Part shown: in pieces, positions 24,041 to 31,989 of the stretch
Numbering within the stretch: position 1 is the first letter of the stretch
Layout: each line of letters starts with the position of its first letter
NCBI GenBank assembly: GCA_049794535.1
Contig: JBARCX010000298.1
Coordinates: 1 to 33,209, forward strand
DNA: 33,209 bases
Direction of reading: 5' to 3'
DNA from: JBARCX01 sp049794535
GTDB taxonomy: Bacteria; Pseudomonadota; Gammaproteobacteria; Xanthomonadales; Rhodanobacteraceae
Program-made: the position numbers and the translations under genes
Notes under the pieces: model-generated
Seen by the model: the letters and a program-made list of their open reading frames with translations, nothing else
Told to the model about the DNA's origin: nothing
Database searches by the model: none

Positions 24041-24080
24041 TCGCATTGCCTTCACCAGGCAACGCAGACATCGCGCACCA

Positions 24081-24167
24081 GCCCGGATGGCGAAACTGGT
24101 AGACGCAAGAGACTTAAAATCTCTCAGCCGCAAGGCTATCCCGGTTCGATTCCGGGTCCGGGCACCA
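24081..24167 (+). tRNA. tRNA-Leu (anticodon TAA)
   Basis: The acceptor arms GCCCGGA (24081-24087) and TCCGGGC (24157-24163) pair fully, and ACCA is encoded at 24164-24167. The anticodon stem AGAGA/TCTCT holds the loop CTTAAAA with anticodon TAA (24115-24117), reading UUA. A long variable arm (CAGCCGCAAGGCT) marks a class II tRNA, and GGTTCGATTCC is the T-arm. The D-arm contains the usual TGGCGAAACTGGTAGACGC. Confidence 0.98.
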
Positions 24168-24375
24168 AGCGCATCAACGTATTCCATGCCATGTGCTTTC
24201 GTAACATGGTCTGCAATCCTAAATAGTTCGCCATATGCGAGCTTGATTGCGCGGGATACAACTAGCGTAGACGCCGCATTAACTGCCGCTAGTTCAAAAC
24301 ACCCCCTCCGATATATGGCTGTTCAACGCCGCCGCGATAAATAGCAGTTGCATGCATTCCTAGGCGGCAGCCGAC
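24168..24375. other. Gene-free spacer after tRNA-Leu
   Basis: This 208-nt stretch is less GC-rich than its surroundings and contains no supported reading frame. The only structure seen is an 8-bp inverted repeat AACTAGCG/CGCTAGTT (24260-24267 and 24287-24294) with a 19-nt spacer. No second copy of the tRNA 3' end, which would mark an integrated element, was found in the window. Confidence 0.5.
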
Positions 24376-24403
24376 AAAAAAGCGGCGGACAAAGTCCGCC
24401 GCT
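24376..24403 (-). terminator. Intrinsic terminator of the SulP/carbonic anhydrase operon
   Basis: Read leftward, AGCGGCGGAC and GTCCGCCGCT form a 10-bp stem with a 3-nt loop (24381-24403), directly followed by six T (24381-24376). It lies 30 nt beyond the sulP stop. Confidence 0.92.
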
Positions 24404-24432
24404 CGCGTTCCGACGAGCAACTGCAAGCAGCA

Positions 24433-25947
24433 CTATGCCGCTTGTGGCCGCCCCTCCACGCGCAAATGAAGCTCACGCCAGTCGACCACTAGCTCGCAAC
24501 CTCGTGCGGCCGCATTGCGCCCCCAATCGCTAAGCAACTCGAGAGACGCCTGATCGATGTGGTGCAAACGCTCCAAGGCCAGATGCAGTCGCGTGTTCGG
24601 TGGCACTCGCTCCAGCGTCCGAGCCATGGCCGGCACCTTGAGGAAAGTTGCTGAGCCCTCGAGCTTCAAACGGGCGGCAGACGGACCATCCTCGTGTTTC
24701 TCCAGGCCAATACGTAACCGCGACGAATGTAGCGCCAGACGTAGTAGTGACAGACCAAAGCCGATAAGCACGCCAGCAAGCAGATCAGTCGCGACAATAG
24801 CCAGAGCTGTCGCCACACAAATCGCGGCAGTACCGCGGCCGTAGATGGCCAGCTCCTTAAGCTGTTTTGGATTGATCATTTTGATGCCGGTGTAGACGAG
24901 GATACCGGCCAGGCAGGCCACCGGCGTCATACGCAGTAACCATGGCAACAGCAGTGCAAATACCAGCAGCCACGCACCGTGCATCACGGTCGACATGCGC
25001 GTTGCAGCACCGCCCTGTACGTTGGCCGCACTACGGACGATCACGCCGGTCATCGGCAGTGCACCGAACAAGCCACACAGCATGTTGCCGACACCTTGCG
25101 CCGTCAGTTCGCGGTCGTACTGTGTTCGTGCTCCCTGGTGCATGCGATCGACTGCCGCGGCAGACAGTAGCGTTTCAGCGCTGGCGACAAAAGCGAACGT
25201 CAGCGCAGATATCAGCACGGCTGAGTTGAAGCTACCGAACAGCTCACTGATGTTGGGCAACGACACGCTTGCAAACAAATTGCTCGGCACATCCACCTTA
25301 TTGATGCCCAGCCCCATCCATTGCACGGTGGCGGTCATTGCCACCACGGCGAGCAACGCTCCAGGCAAAAAACGCAACTTTGCCGGACGCAGCTTCTCCC
25401 AACCCAGCATGATGGCGATGGTGCCAAGGCCCACCAACAGCGCGTTCATCCCTTGTCCACTACCGGTAATCGCCTGCCATAACGCAGCGGGTAGCGCCGC
25501 AAAGTTCTCCAGACCACCCGCCTTCGGTATCGCATCGAGCATCACATGCGACTGTGATGCCACGATGAGAATGCCGATGCCCGCAAGCATGCCAGCGACC
25601 ACTGCTGGCGACGTCATGCGGAACCAGACACCAAGGCGACACAACCCGGCGAGTACCTGGATCAAGCCGGCTAACAGCACAACCGGCCCCAGTGCTGCGA
25701 TACCGTGTTCGCGCACCAGTTCGAACACCAGCACGGCAAGCCCTGCAGCTGGGCCGCTGACTTGCAGCGGTGACCCCGCAATGACACCGACGACAAGACC
25801 ACCGATGATGCCCGTGATCAGCCCGGCTGCTGGAGGCATTCCCGAGGCAATGGCGATACCCAGACATAAAGGTAACGCCACCAGGAAAACCACGATCGAG
25901 CTCAACAGGTCGCGCCCGAACAGTCCTTTGGAAAAATAGGCTTGCAT
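24433..25947 (-). CDS. SulP (SLC26) family anion transporter, probably bicarbonate
   Basis: A 504-residue inner-membrane transporter with a SulP transmembrane domain (about 1-395) and a C-terminal STAS domain (about 400-495). The conserved opening VFLVALPLCLGIAIASG, then GSPLQVSGPAAGLAV, and the TM8 region FVASAETLLSAAAVDRM are SulP signatures. The STAS part reads RLHLALERLHHIDQASLELL. SulP proteins move sulfate, bicarbonate or dicarboxylates. The gene begins 13 nt after the beta-carbonic anhydrase gene, a pairing that suggests bicarbonate uptake (as in BicA-type transporters). The start ATG follows AGGAGATCATCATC. The substrate is inferred from context. Confidence 0.9.
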   Translation of the reverse strand: MQAYFSKGLFGRDLLSSIVVFLVALPLCLGIAIASGMPPAAGLITGIIGGLVVGVIAGSPLQVSGPAAGLAVLVFELVREHGIAALGPVVLLAGLIQVLAGLCRLGVWFRMTSPAVVAGMLAGIGILIVASQSHVMLDAIPKAGGLENFAALPAALWQAITGSGQGMNALLVGLGTIAIMLGWEKLRPAKLRFLPGALLAVVAMTATVQWMGLGINKVDVPSNLFASVSLPNISELFGSFNSAVLISALTFAFVASAETLLSAAAVDRMHQGARTQYDRELTAQGVGNMLCGLFGALPMTGVIVRSAANVQGGAATRMSTVMHGAWLLVFALLLPWLLRMTPVACLAGILVYTGIKMINPKQLKELAIYGRGTAAICVATALAIVATDLLAGVLIGFGLSLLRLALHSSRLRIGLEKHEDGPSAARLKLEGSATFLKVPAMARTLERVPPNTRLHLALERLHHIDQASLELLSDWGRNAAARGCELVVDWRELHLRVEGRPQAA

Positions 25948-25960
25948 GATGATGATCTCC

Positions 25961-26647
25961 TTAGGCTACTGTCGCGACCGTTGGCGCGAAGCGGGCCATG
26001 GGGGTTGCATCAGGCAATGACGTGCTGCTGCTCGCCGTAATCGGCATGAATCGACCGGTAGACAAGTCGAACGCGTACAAATCTGCGTGTTCGATGTCGT
26101 AGATCCAGCCATGAACGCGCAAGGTGCCATTCGAGAGCGCCGCCGCCACCGCTGGCAATGTACGTAGGTTCTGAAGCTGGCTGACGACATTTTCCTCAGT
26201 CAGGCAACGTAGCCCTTCCTCGCCTTCTAGCCCGGATTCGTGTTCGGCAGCGACATGGAGTGCTACATCGGCATGTTTTAGCCAATCCCGGACCGAGGGT
26301 TTATCCGCGAGCACATGCGGATGCCGCAAGGCTTTCATGGCCCCGCAATCGGAGTGACCACAGATCACGATGTGTTCCACCTTGAGCACTTTGACGGCGT
26401 ACTCGATGGCTGCAACGACACCACTGACGTGCTGTGCGTACGGCGGCACGATATTGCCGACGTTGCGATAGACGAACAGCTCACCGGGTTGGGTCGAAAA
26501 CATCATCTCCGGCATCACCCGCGAGTCGGCGCAAGTAATGAACATGGTGCTTGGGCTCTGCCCACTCGCGAGCTTCTTGAACAAAGCTCGCTGCTGCGGG
26601 AAAACCTCACGGCGGAAATACTGGAAACCTTCGAGTAGACGTTTCAT
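25961..26647 (-). CDS. Beta-class carbonic anhydrase
   Basis: A 228-residue zinc enzyme interconverting CO2 and bicarbonate. The zinc ligands of the beta class are visible: Cys39 in CADSR (with the Asp41-Arg43 dyad), His98 and Cys101 in GHSDCGAM. VYRNVGNIVPPY and AAIEYAV are further family motifs. The final 25 residues (MPITASSSTSLPDATPM region) are a low-complexity tail beyond the usual fold. ATG 26647 gives the common start MKRLLEGFQYFR; the reading frame continues upstream to 26749 without family likeness. The gene is the first of the operon with sulP and lies 211 nt after an exported unknown protein in the same direction. Confidence 0.95.
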   Translation of the reverse strand: MKRLLEGFQYFRREVFPQQRALFKKLASGQSPSTMFITCADSRVMPEMMFSTQPGELFVYRNVGNIVPPYAQHVSGVVAAIEYAVKVLKVEHIVICGHSDCGAMKALRHPHVLADKPSVRDWLKHADVALHVAAEHESGLEGEEGLRCLTEENVVSQLQNLRTLPAVAAALSNGTLRVHGWIYDIEHADLYAFDLSTGRFMPITASSSTSLPDATPMARFAPTVATVA

Positions 26648-26858
26648 GGATGGATCACTCAAGCCAAGGGGGAGTAACGGCGGGTCTAGGCCCACCGCAA
26701 AATGCGAGATTGCACAGTCACAGCGCAGACCATTGATGCGGCAGCGCAAGGCCCCTCACGGAGACAAGGTCGTCACAGACGCAGTGGCGTCATACGGATC
26801 AGATGGTGCTGGCAAGCCAGGAGAGCGCGTCGCCGAGCAGCGAGACGCTAGCTCCGCA

Positions 26859-27254
26859 TCAGATGGCGGAGGGAGGGCGAAGAATCTGCTTGAGATCGTT
26901 ACTGAAAAAGCGGGTTACCGCACCGCGTGGCGGTGTCGATCTGGGAGAGGCGAAGACAAAGCTTCTGTAACCCACCAGCGCGAGAGGGTCATCAAGATCA
27001 CTATGATCATCTGACACATCAAGACAGACGCCACAGGCATCATCACCACCCTGATCACCCACAGGCGTACTCGCGCTGAAATACGCTTCGCCGTCGTATG
27101 CGGAGGCCGCATGCTGCACGTATGACACCTGGCCAATGCTATGTAGCACTGGCTTGCTGTTAGACCTGTATGCACAGGTGCTCGCCATCACCAACATGGC
27201 GATGAAGCACGAAGCAATCAGGAAAAAAGCGCGGTAGGTGTGACGGGAAGTCAT
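26859..27254 (-). CDS. Small exported protein of unknown function with acidic Cys/His segment
   Basis: From the ATG at 27254 the protein has 131 residues. It starts with a signal peptide or membrane anchor (MTSRHTYRAFFLIASCFIAM, up to about residue 28), and the mature part contains DDACGVCLDVSDDHSDLDDP, a CxxC followed by acidic and His residues that could bind a metal. An in-frame ATG at 27305 would add 17 residues; a purine run GAGAGAAGG touches it, so the true start is uncertain. It lies 211 nt upstream of the carbonic anhydrase in the same direction. I do not recognise the family, and no function is assigned. Confidence 0.6.
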   Translation of the reverse strand: MTSRHTYRAFFLIASCFIAMLVMASTCAYRSNSKPVLHSIGQVSYVQHAASAYDGEAYFSASTPVGDQGGDDACGVCLDVSDDHSDLDDPLALVGYRSFVFASPRSTPPRGAVTRFFSNDLKQILRPPSAI

Positions 27255-27484
27255 ACGCGGAAACTTAGCGGATCTATACAATAATTCGCAAGAATTTTCG
27301 TACATCCTTCTCTCGCGAAACTGAAGATCTCTACGCTAGATATTCATGTTCGTTGGACACATCCACTGCTGTCCTAGCGTTGCCACGGGTCGCACGGCAA
27401 AGAGCCGCAATCGCTGTGGCATGGGTACCTAATCATCTACCGATAAAACAAACTCCGCGTGAGCAGATGGATACGCACGGAGTG

Positions 27485-27512
27485 AGATGCGGTGACCCAG
27501 GTCACCGCATCT
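27485..27512. terminator. Hairpin after the HU-like gene (no U-tract)
   Basis: AGATGCGGTGACC (27485-27497) pairs exactly with GGTCACCGCATCT (27500-27512) around a 2-nt gap, effectively a 12-bp stem with a CCAG loop. It is 13 nt past the HU-like stop. There is no following T-run on either strand, so it may protect the 3' end or pause polymerase rather than terminate alone. Confidence 0.6.
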
Positions 27513-27525
27513 GTCGACAGACCTA

Positions 27526-27909
27526 TCAGGCTGCCGCGTCCTTGAGCTTTTTCAGCGGACGCACTTTGATCTTCACCGAAGCCGGCTTAGCAGCAAACGT
27601 CTGCTCTTCCTTGGTGAATGGGTTGATGCCCTTACGCTTCGGCTTAGCCGGCACGTTGATGACTGCAACCTTGAACAGACCCGGCAGCGTGAAGGAGCCA
27701 GCACCCTTCTTATGAACGGAGCCAGCAATTGCGCCCTCAAGTGCAGCCAGCACAGCGCGCACGTCTTTGGCCACCACACCACTAGCCTCGGTGAGATGCG
27801 CTACCAACCCGGACTTGTTCAAAGCCTCCTTGATGGGCTTGTGAGCAACCGGTGCTTTGGCGGCACTCTTGGGGGCAGCCTTCTTCCCAGCTTTCTGCGT
27901 CTTCGCCAT
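27526..27909 (-). CDS. HU-like DNA-binding protein with Lys/Ala-rich N-terminal tail
   Basis: A 127-residue nucleoid protein. Residues 1-26 are a basic, disordered Lys/Ala/Pro tail (MAKTQKAGKKAAPKSAAK), reminiscent of histone H1-like proteins. The HU/IHF fold follows, with IKEALNKSGLVAHLTEASG, the core GAGSFTLPGLFKVAVIN, and a DNA-binding arm KRKGINPFTKEE matching the HU pattern GFGxF...R.GRNPxT. The ATG at 27909 follows GGGGAATAT. Tailed HU variants occur in xanthomonads and relatives. Basic tail plus HU arm suggests DNA compaction. Expression may be controlled at the palindromic promoter described at 27960-27988. Confidence 0.9.
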   Translation of the reverse strand: MAKTQKAGKKAAPKSAAKAPVAHKPIKEALNKSGLVAHLTEASGVVAKDVRAVLAALEGAIAGSVHKKGAGSFTLPGLFKVAVINVPAKPKRKGINPFTKEEQTFAAKPASVKIKVRPLKKLKDAAA

Positions 27910-27959
27910 ATATTCCCCGCATTGATGGATGAATTGCCTGAGTATCTCTCGGCAAGTGG

Positions 27960-27988
27960 AATGTATGGCATGTTTGCCATACTGCCAA
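27960..27988 (-). promoter_or_regulatory. Promoter of the HU-like gene with a palindrome in the spacer
   Basis: On the minus strand TTGGCA (27988-27983) and TACATT (27965-27960) are separated by exactly 17 nt, a good sigma-70 spacing with five and four matches to consensus. The spacer is almost filled by the inverted repeat GTATGGCA-N4-TGCCATAC (27963-27982), which overlaps the -10. A repressor bound there would block polymerase. The predicted start is about 45 nt before the ATG. Confidence 0.65.
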
Positions 27989-28093
27989 CCAGTTTTAGCA
28001 ATATCAGTTAAGGTCCAGCAGCCTATTTTTACGGGTTCTAGGCCTTATCGTGAGACTCCGGCAACGCCAGAGTCGGTGTGCGCTGCGGTCTTT

Positions 28094-30130
28094 TCACCAA
28101 ATGACACAGCGATTTTGCTTGATCATGGGGCTTGGCGGAGTCACGCCAAACGCCTGTGCGAACTCTGGCATATTCGCCAAAACACCATTGGTACGGTAGA
28201 TCTCCGGCGGATGCGGATCGGAGGTTACTTGTAACCGCTCTTGCTCTGGGCGCGTGGAACTGGCCCAGGAATGCCCATAAGCGATGAAGAACTGCTGATC
28301 CGGCGTAAAGCCATCGATCGACGTTGCCTGTGCAAAAGTCGGCTCGGCATGAAACGCCCGCAAAGCGAGAATCAGGCCGCCGAGATCGGCAATCGCCTCG
28401 CCAGTTACCAGCTTGCCCTGGACGTGCACGCCACCGTCGACGGTGTACTGGGAGTATTGATTGGCGATGCACTGCGTCGCGACCTGGAATTTCTTCAGGT
28501 CTGAGGGTGCCCACCAATTCTTCAGGTTGCCATGTCCATCGAACTGGGCCCCTTGGTCATCGAACCCATGTGTCATCTCATGACCGATGGTGGCGCCGGT
28601 ATTACCGAAATTCACCGCGGCCGGCCACGACGGGTCGTACAACGGCGGCTGCAGCACACCGGCTGGAATGTTGAGGCTGTTCATGGAGGGGTCGTAGTAG
28701 GCGTTCACCGTTTGCGGGGTCATACCCCACTCGTTGCGATCTACCGGCTTGCCAATCTTGGCGAGCTCACGCTTCTGCTCGAATTCGTTGGCGCGCAGCA
28801 CATTGAGCACATACGGGCCACGGTCAATCTGTAGCGCAGAGTAGTCCCGCCATTGGTCCGGGTACCCCACCCGCAGCTCCATCATGTCGAGCTTCTTGAT
28901 CGCGGCCTCACGCGTTGCTGGGGTCATCCAGGCCAGGTTCTTGAGGTCTTCGCGAAGCGCATCGCGGATGTCCTGCACCATCTTGATCGCCGCCAGCTTG
29001 GTCGCCGCCGGAAATTTTTGCTCGACATAGATCTTGCCGATGGCAAACCCAAGCGCGTCATCCTCCGTCCTGAGCACACGCTGCCAACGGGGGCGCAACT
29101 GCTTCGCACCACTCAGCACGGCAGTCAGGCGGAAATTTTCGTCGACAAACGGCTGGGAGAGATAGGGCGCATAGCTATGCGCCAACTGCCAGCGCAGATA
29201 CGTCTTCCAGTTCGCCAGCGAGGTATGCGTCAGCTCACCGTTCAGTGCCTTGAAAAAATCGGGGGTCGCCACGTTGAGGCTGACAATTTCCGGGTGTCCG
29301 ACGGCCGCCATCACCTCTTTCCAGTGCAGGGCTGGCATCAGTGCATCAAAGCTCGCAACACCCATCGGGTGGTAAATCGCGTGTGGATCACGCATGTCGA
29401 TGTCCGACATGGAAGCCGTGGCCAGGCGCGTCTCCAGCGTCATGACGGTTTTCGCTTCGACCGCTGCATTCGCTGGGCTGTCGCCGAGCAGTTGGAACAT
29501 GCGTACCACGTGCTGCACATACGCTGCGCGGGTTTTCTTGCTGTCGTCATCGCTCTTCAAGTAGTAATCGCGATCGGGCAAACCAAGGCCCGCCTGCATG
29601 ACCACGGCGGTGACCTGCGTGCTGTCCTTGTAGTCCTGCATCTGCCCTAGCTGCAACGGCGCGGCTACGCCAATCATCTGCAGATGAGCCAACTCGGCCT
29701 GCAGTTGTTCGATCGAGCCAACCGCAGCGAGGCGATCAAACTCCGGCTGCAACGGCTTAAGGCCAGCGGCGTTGATGGCGTTTTCGTCCATACCGCTGGC
29801 ATAGAAATCGCCCACCTTTTGCGCATCACTACCTGCCACCGCAGAGGTGTCCTTGCTCGCCTTTTCCACCAGATCATGGATAAACCGCTGGTTCTGCTGA
29901 TCCAACGCAGTGTATGCACCCCACTCGGACCGATCCGCCGGAATCGGGTTGGCCTTGATCCAGCCGCCATTGGCAAAATGGAAGAAATCGACACCTGGCT
30001 TCACGCTGCGATCAAGCCAATCCAGGTACTGCCCATCATGACTGTCGAAATTAGGCGCCTTATCGCTGGCCATAGCACCCCATGGGCACAAGCTCAGCGC
30101 GACGAGAAGTGCGGTGCGAATCGGTGTCAT
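28094..30130 (-). CDS. Secreted M13-family zinc metallopeptidase (neprilysin-like)
   Basis: A 678-residue peptidase related to neprilysin and PepO, exported by a signal peptide (1-22, cleavage near GAMA|SDK). The zinc site is HEMTH (H517, E518, H521) with third ligand Glu578 in GEAIADLGG; VNAYYDPSMNSLNIPAG is the substrate-binding N-A-Y/F motif, and DPHPPEIYRTNGVLANMPEF plus the terminal CVIW are family hallmarks. Such enzymes degrade peptides in the periplasm or outside the cell. The ATG at 30130 is preceded by AGGGG; a TTG two codons upstream is less likely. It stands alone on the leftward strand, upstream of the HU-like gene. Confidence 0.95.
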   Translation of the reverse strand: MTPIRTALLVALSLCPWGAMASDKAPNFDSHDGQYLDWLDRSVKPGVDFFHFANGGWIKANPIPADRSEWGAYTALDQQNQRFIHDLVEKASKDTSAVAGSDAQKVGDFYASGMDENAINAAGLKPLQPEFDRLAAVGSIEQLQAELAHLQMIGVAAPLQLGQMQDYKDSTQVTAVVMQAGLGLPDRDYYLKSDDDSKKTRAAYVQHVVRMFQLLGDSPANAAVEAKTVMTLETRLATASMSDIDMRDPHAIYHPMGVASFDALMPALHWKEVMAAVGHPEIVSLNVATPDFFKALNGELTHTSLANWKTYLRWQLAHSYAPYLSQPFVDENFRLTAVLSGAKQLRPRWQRVLRTEDDALGFAIGKIYVEQKFPAATKLAAIKMVQDIRDALREDLKNLAWMTPATREAAIKKLDMMELRVGYPDQWRDYSALQIDRGPYVLNVLRANEFEQKRELAKIGKPVDRNEWGMTPQTVNAYYDPSMNSLNIPAGVLQPPLYDPSWPAAVNFGNTGATIGHEMTHGFDDQGAQFDGHGNLKNWWAPSDLKKFQVATQCIANQYSQYTVDGGVHVQGKLVTGEAIADLGGLILALRAFHAEPTFAQATSIDGFTPDQQFFIAYGHSWASSTRPEQERLQVTSDPHPPEIYRTNGVLANMPEFAQAFGVTPPSPMIKQNRCVIW

Positions 30131-30198
30131 TGACAACCCCTACAACAGATACGAGCCATGCTCTGAATGCGAGATGGTAGCCCGATTTATGCCGCCAT

Positions 30199-30220
30199 CC
30201 CCCTGCCGTTCGGCATGGGG
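30199..30220. other. Stable hairpin in the M13 peptidase leader
   Basis: CCCC-C-TGCCG-TT-CGGCA-T-GGGG (30199-30220) forms a near-perfect stem with one internal mismatch and a 2-nt loop. It lies 69 nt upstream of the peptidase start and would be in its 5'UTR if transcription begins further right. No T-run is attached. Confidence 0.4.
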
Positions 30221-30404
30221 AAATACAGCGCCACGGGCACAGGATGGGAGCACCCAATGGGGCTAGCGATAGCACCCTATGCAGGAAGCACGCCCCCAAA
30301 CGGACTCGAAAAAATCGACCGCACCAGGGTATGTTGACCTTTCGCTTCACATACACTGTGGGGAATAAGCACTTGGATGACGTCAACTTGCCCATGCTGC
30401 CCCT

Positions 30405-31241
30405 ATGAATGACGACGCGCCATTGAGCCTTGGCAATGCTTTTGCCGCCCTCGCCCAGACAAAGTGCGAGGCCATCCTCGGCGCCCTTAATCATGCCAGC
30501 GATCGGCATCGGTCGGTCCATCAGGCACGTAAAGCGATTCGAGGCCTTCGCAGCATGCTTGCCTTGGTCAAAGGTGCCTTCGGCGCAGACATTGCACCGA
30601 TTGACCATGCTCTGAAAAAGCTGGCAACAAGCCTCTCCCCATTACGCGATGCACACGTTGTTGTTCTAACCGCGGAAAAATTGGCAACGGGTGACGAAAC
30701 ATCTTTGTGGTGCGGTGTCATGCATACGCTGGAAGTGCGACGTGACAATCTGCTGTTGCAAGCGCTAACGAAGGATCCCTCGTTCTCACGCCGCCGCGAC
30801 AAAGTACTCGCTATCTCCAACGCTATCGATAAGCTGCCATGGGGCCAGCACAAGCTCAAAGCCATAATCCGTCAAGGCTTGGAGCGCAGTGAACGCCGTA
30901 TTGCAAAAGCCAAGGAAGATGCCCGCCATGCGAAATCACCGGCGAGTGTTCACCGCTGGCGTCGACGTGTTCGACGATTAAGACTCCAGCTTGAAGCCCT
31001 GCAGCAACTCAACGATCAAACGGGGCTGACCGCTCAGCCGCTGGCGCATCGCCACAAAGCCATCAAGACACTAAGCCATCTAACCGATCAACTCGGCTGG
31101 AACCAGGACTTAAGGGTGTTGCGCTTGCTTTTAAACAAGCTTACTGACGCATCTGTAGCGCCAATGATCGCCGCCCTGCGCGGGCGTTTACGTCACGAGA
31201 TACGCCTCGCTGGCCAAAAGTATCAATCTTCCGATACATAG
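30405..31241 (+). CDS. CHAD-domain protein
   Basis: A 278-residue soluble alpha-helical protein of the CHAD (conserved histidine alpha-helical) family. Two repeats of the signature are visible: VHQARKAIRGLRSML (about 38-52) and VHRWRRRVRRLRLQLE (about 183-198), each with the conserved His and Lys/Arg residues that form a basic surface, and LSPLRDAHV and GWNQDLRVL follow them. CHAD proteins bind inorganic polyphosphate and often pair with CYTH phosphatases; no CYTH domain or ppk gene is in the window. The ATG at 30405 has no strong ribosome site. It is divergent from the M13 peptidase. Confidence 0.87.
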   Translation: MNDDAPLSLGNAFAALAQTKCEAILGALNHASDRHRSVHQARKAIRGLRSMLALVKGAFGADIAPIDHALKKLATSLSPLRDAHVVVLTAEKLATGDETSLWCGVMHTLEVRRDNLLLQALTKDPSFSRRRDKVLAISNAIDKLPWGQHKLKAIIRQGLERSERRIAKAKEDARHAKSPASVHRWRRRVRRLRLQLEALQQLNDQTGLTAQPLAHRHKAIKTLSHLTDQLGWNQDLRVLRLLLNKLTDASVAPMIAALRGRLRHEIRLAGQKYQSSDT

Positions 31242-31308
31242 CGATGGATCCGGCGAGCACACCGTGTGCGACCGCACAGTGCCCCACTGCTGACAGATAA
31301 CCAGACGT

Positions 31309-31342
31309 AAAAAAGGCCCGGACGCTTTAAAGCATCCGGGCC
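31309..31342 (-). terminator. Leftward intrinsic terminator with no assigned gene
   Basis: GGCCCGGACGCTTT (31315-31328) and AAAGCATCCGGGCC (31329-31342) pair with one mismatch; read leftward the stem is followed by six T (31314-31309). The nearest leftward gene ends 650 nt away, beyond two other terminators. Confidence 0.85.
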
Positions 31343-31584
31343 AAACCGCAGCCGAATGACAGAGGAAAACGCACTCGACTGCGGGCTCGCCGCACTTCAA
31401 ATCTCAGTCAGCTGGCAGAGATTCCCGCGCTCAACACAATCCCCAGTGCATGCTAAGAAACCCACGTAAGGCCATCCATAGAAGAGTTCGGAAACATTTG
31501 ACGAGCCCGATGTGATTCGGGGGCCTTTAGAGATGGATCAAACATCGACCTCTACCGCAATCTGGCCCATCGCTTCGCAGGCAT

Positions 31585-31612
31585 AAAAAAGCCCGGTGCT
31601 GTCGCACCGGGC
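31585..31612 (-). terminator. Leftward intrinsic terminator with no assigned gene
   Basis: GCCCGGTGC (31591-31599) and GCACCGGGC (31604-31612) form a perfect 9-bp stem with a TGTC loop; leftward it is followed by six T (31590-31585). It could end a short RNA transcribed from about 31.7 kb. Confidence 0.9.
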
Positions 31613-31730
31613 CGTGGCCTACCTTTGCCACCAGACGTTGAACCAAGTAGGTGATTCACCGTCGTCCAACCGATCGTTGTACCAAGGGGGGTGGCATCAT
31701 CGTGGACGGTAAACTGCATATCTACACATC
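31585..31730 (-). ncRNA. Candidate small RNA ending at the 31585 terminator
   Basis: A leftward transcript starting near 31.72-31.73 kb would be about 120-145 nt and end in a clean intrinsic terminator. Possible upstream elements are TCGACA (31749-31744) and an AT-rich TAGATATG (31725-31718), with spacing slightly longer than ideal. Its body contains complementary segments GCCACC/GGTGGC and ACCGTC/GACGGT. The same stretch has a 16-residue frame from TTG 31669 to TAG 31619, MDDGESPTWFNVWWQR, ending just before the terminator, so a leader peptide or micro-protein is the alternative. No known RNA family was recognised. Confidence 0.3.
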
Positions 31731-31827
31731 ACTACATACGGAATGTCGAGCCAACATGTGCGCTCACCAGCCGTTGTGGAAAGAGATACTAAGCGCGTCG
31801 ATACAGGCGATCCATGCAACAAGTTGT

Positions 31828-31868
31828 AAAAAAGCGCACGACCAAAACATGCGATCACGTATGGTCGT
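31828..31868 (-). terminator. Probable terminator of the DUF389 gene
   Basis: ACGACCA (31838-31844) and TGGTCGT (31862-31868) form a 7-bp stem with a long loop; leftward, GCGC and then six T (31833-31828) follow. It lies 122 nt past the DUF389 stop. Confidence 0.55.
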
Positions 31869-31989
31869 CATACGTACTCTTGGTGCCAAATTGCTATAGC
31901 AAACGTGCGTCTGAAAAAACGTGGAACGGATCGCAGCTCGCACCCGTTTCACAATCCATCAAGCCTCTGCATTGCGCAATGATGCTCGA

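Larger units (their letters stand above)
31242..31989. other. Gene-poor interval with leftward terminators
   Basis: This 748-bp stretch separates the CHAD gene from the convergent end of the DUF389 gene. No reading frame looks like a real gene. It contains three leftward intrinsic terminator-like hairpins (31309-31342, 31585-31612, 31828-31868). Only one is needed for the DUF389 transcript, so the two left-hand ones suggest additional short leftward transcripts. Confidence 0.6.

Noticed and set aside
24081..24432. tRNA-Leu as an integration site with an adjacent mobile element
   Set aside because: The spacer after the tRNA is slightly AT-richer, but no integrase gene and no repeated tRNA 3' end occur in the window.
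24995..25939. 314-residue plus-strand frame opposite the SulP gene
   Set aside because: SulP shows complete family motifs on the minus strand; the antisense product is Ser/Thr/Pro-rich without a domain.
26538..27014. 158-residue plus-strand frame across the carbonic anhydrase start and the exported-protein gene
   Set aside because: Most of it is antisense to two supported genes, and the middle part in the gap has no ribosome site or motif.
28853..29650. 265-residue plus-strand frame opposite the M13 peptidase
   Set aside because: It is antisense to a peptidase with intact HEMTH and GEAIAD motifs.
30334..30357. TTGACC...TACACT as a promoter for the CHAD gene
   Set aside because: The two boxes are only 12 nt apart, too close for a sigma-70 promoter.
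31651..31899. 82-residue plus-strand frame in the gene-poor interval
   Set aside because: No ribosome site, unusual Cys/His/Arg-rich composition and no conserved look; it lies opposite the candidate small RNA.
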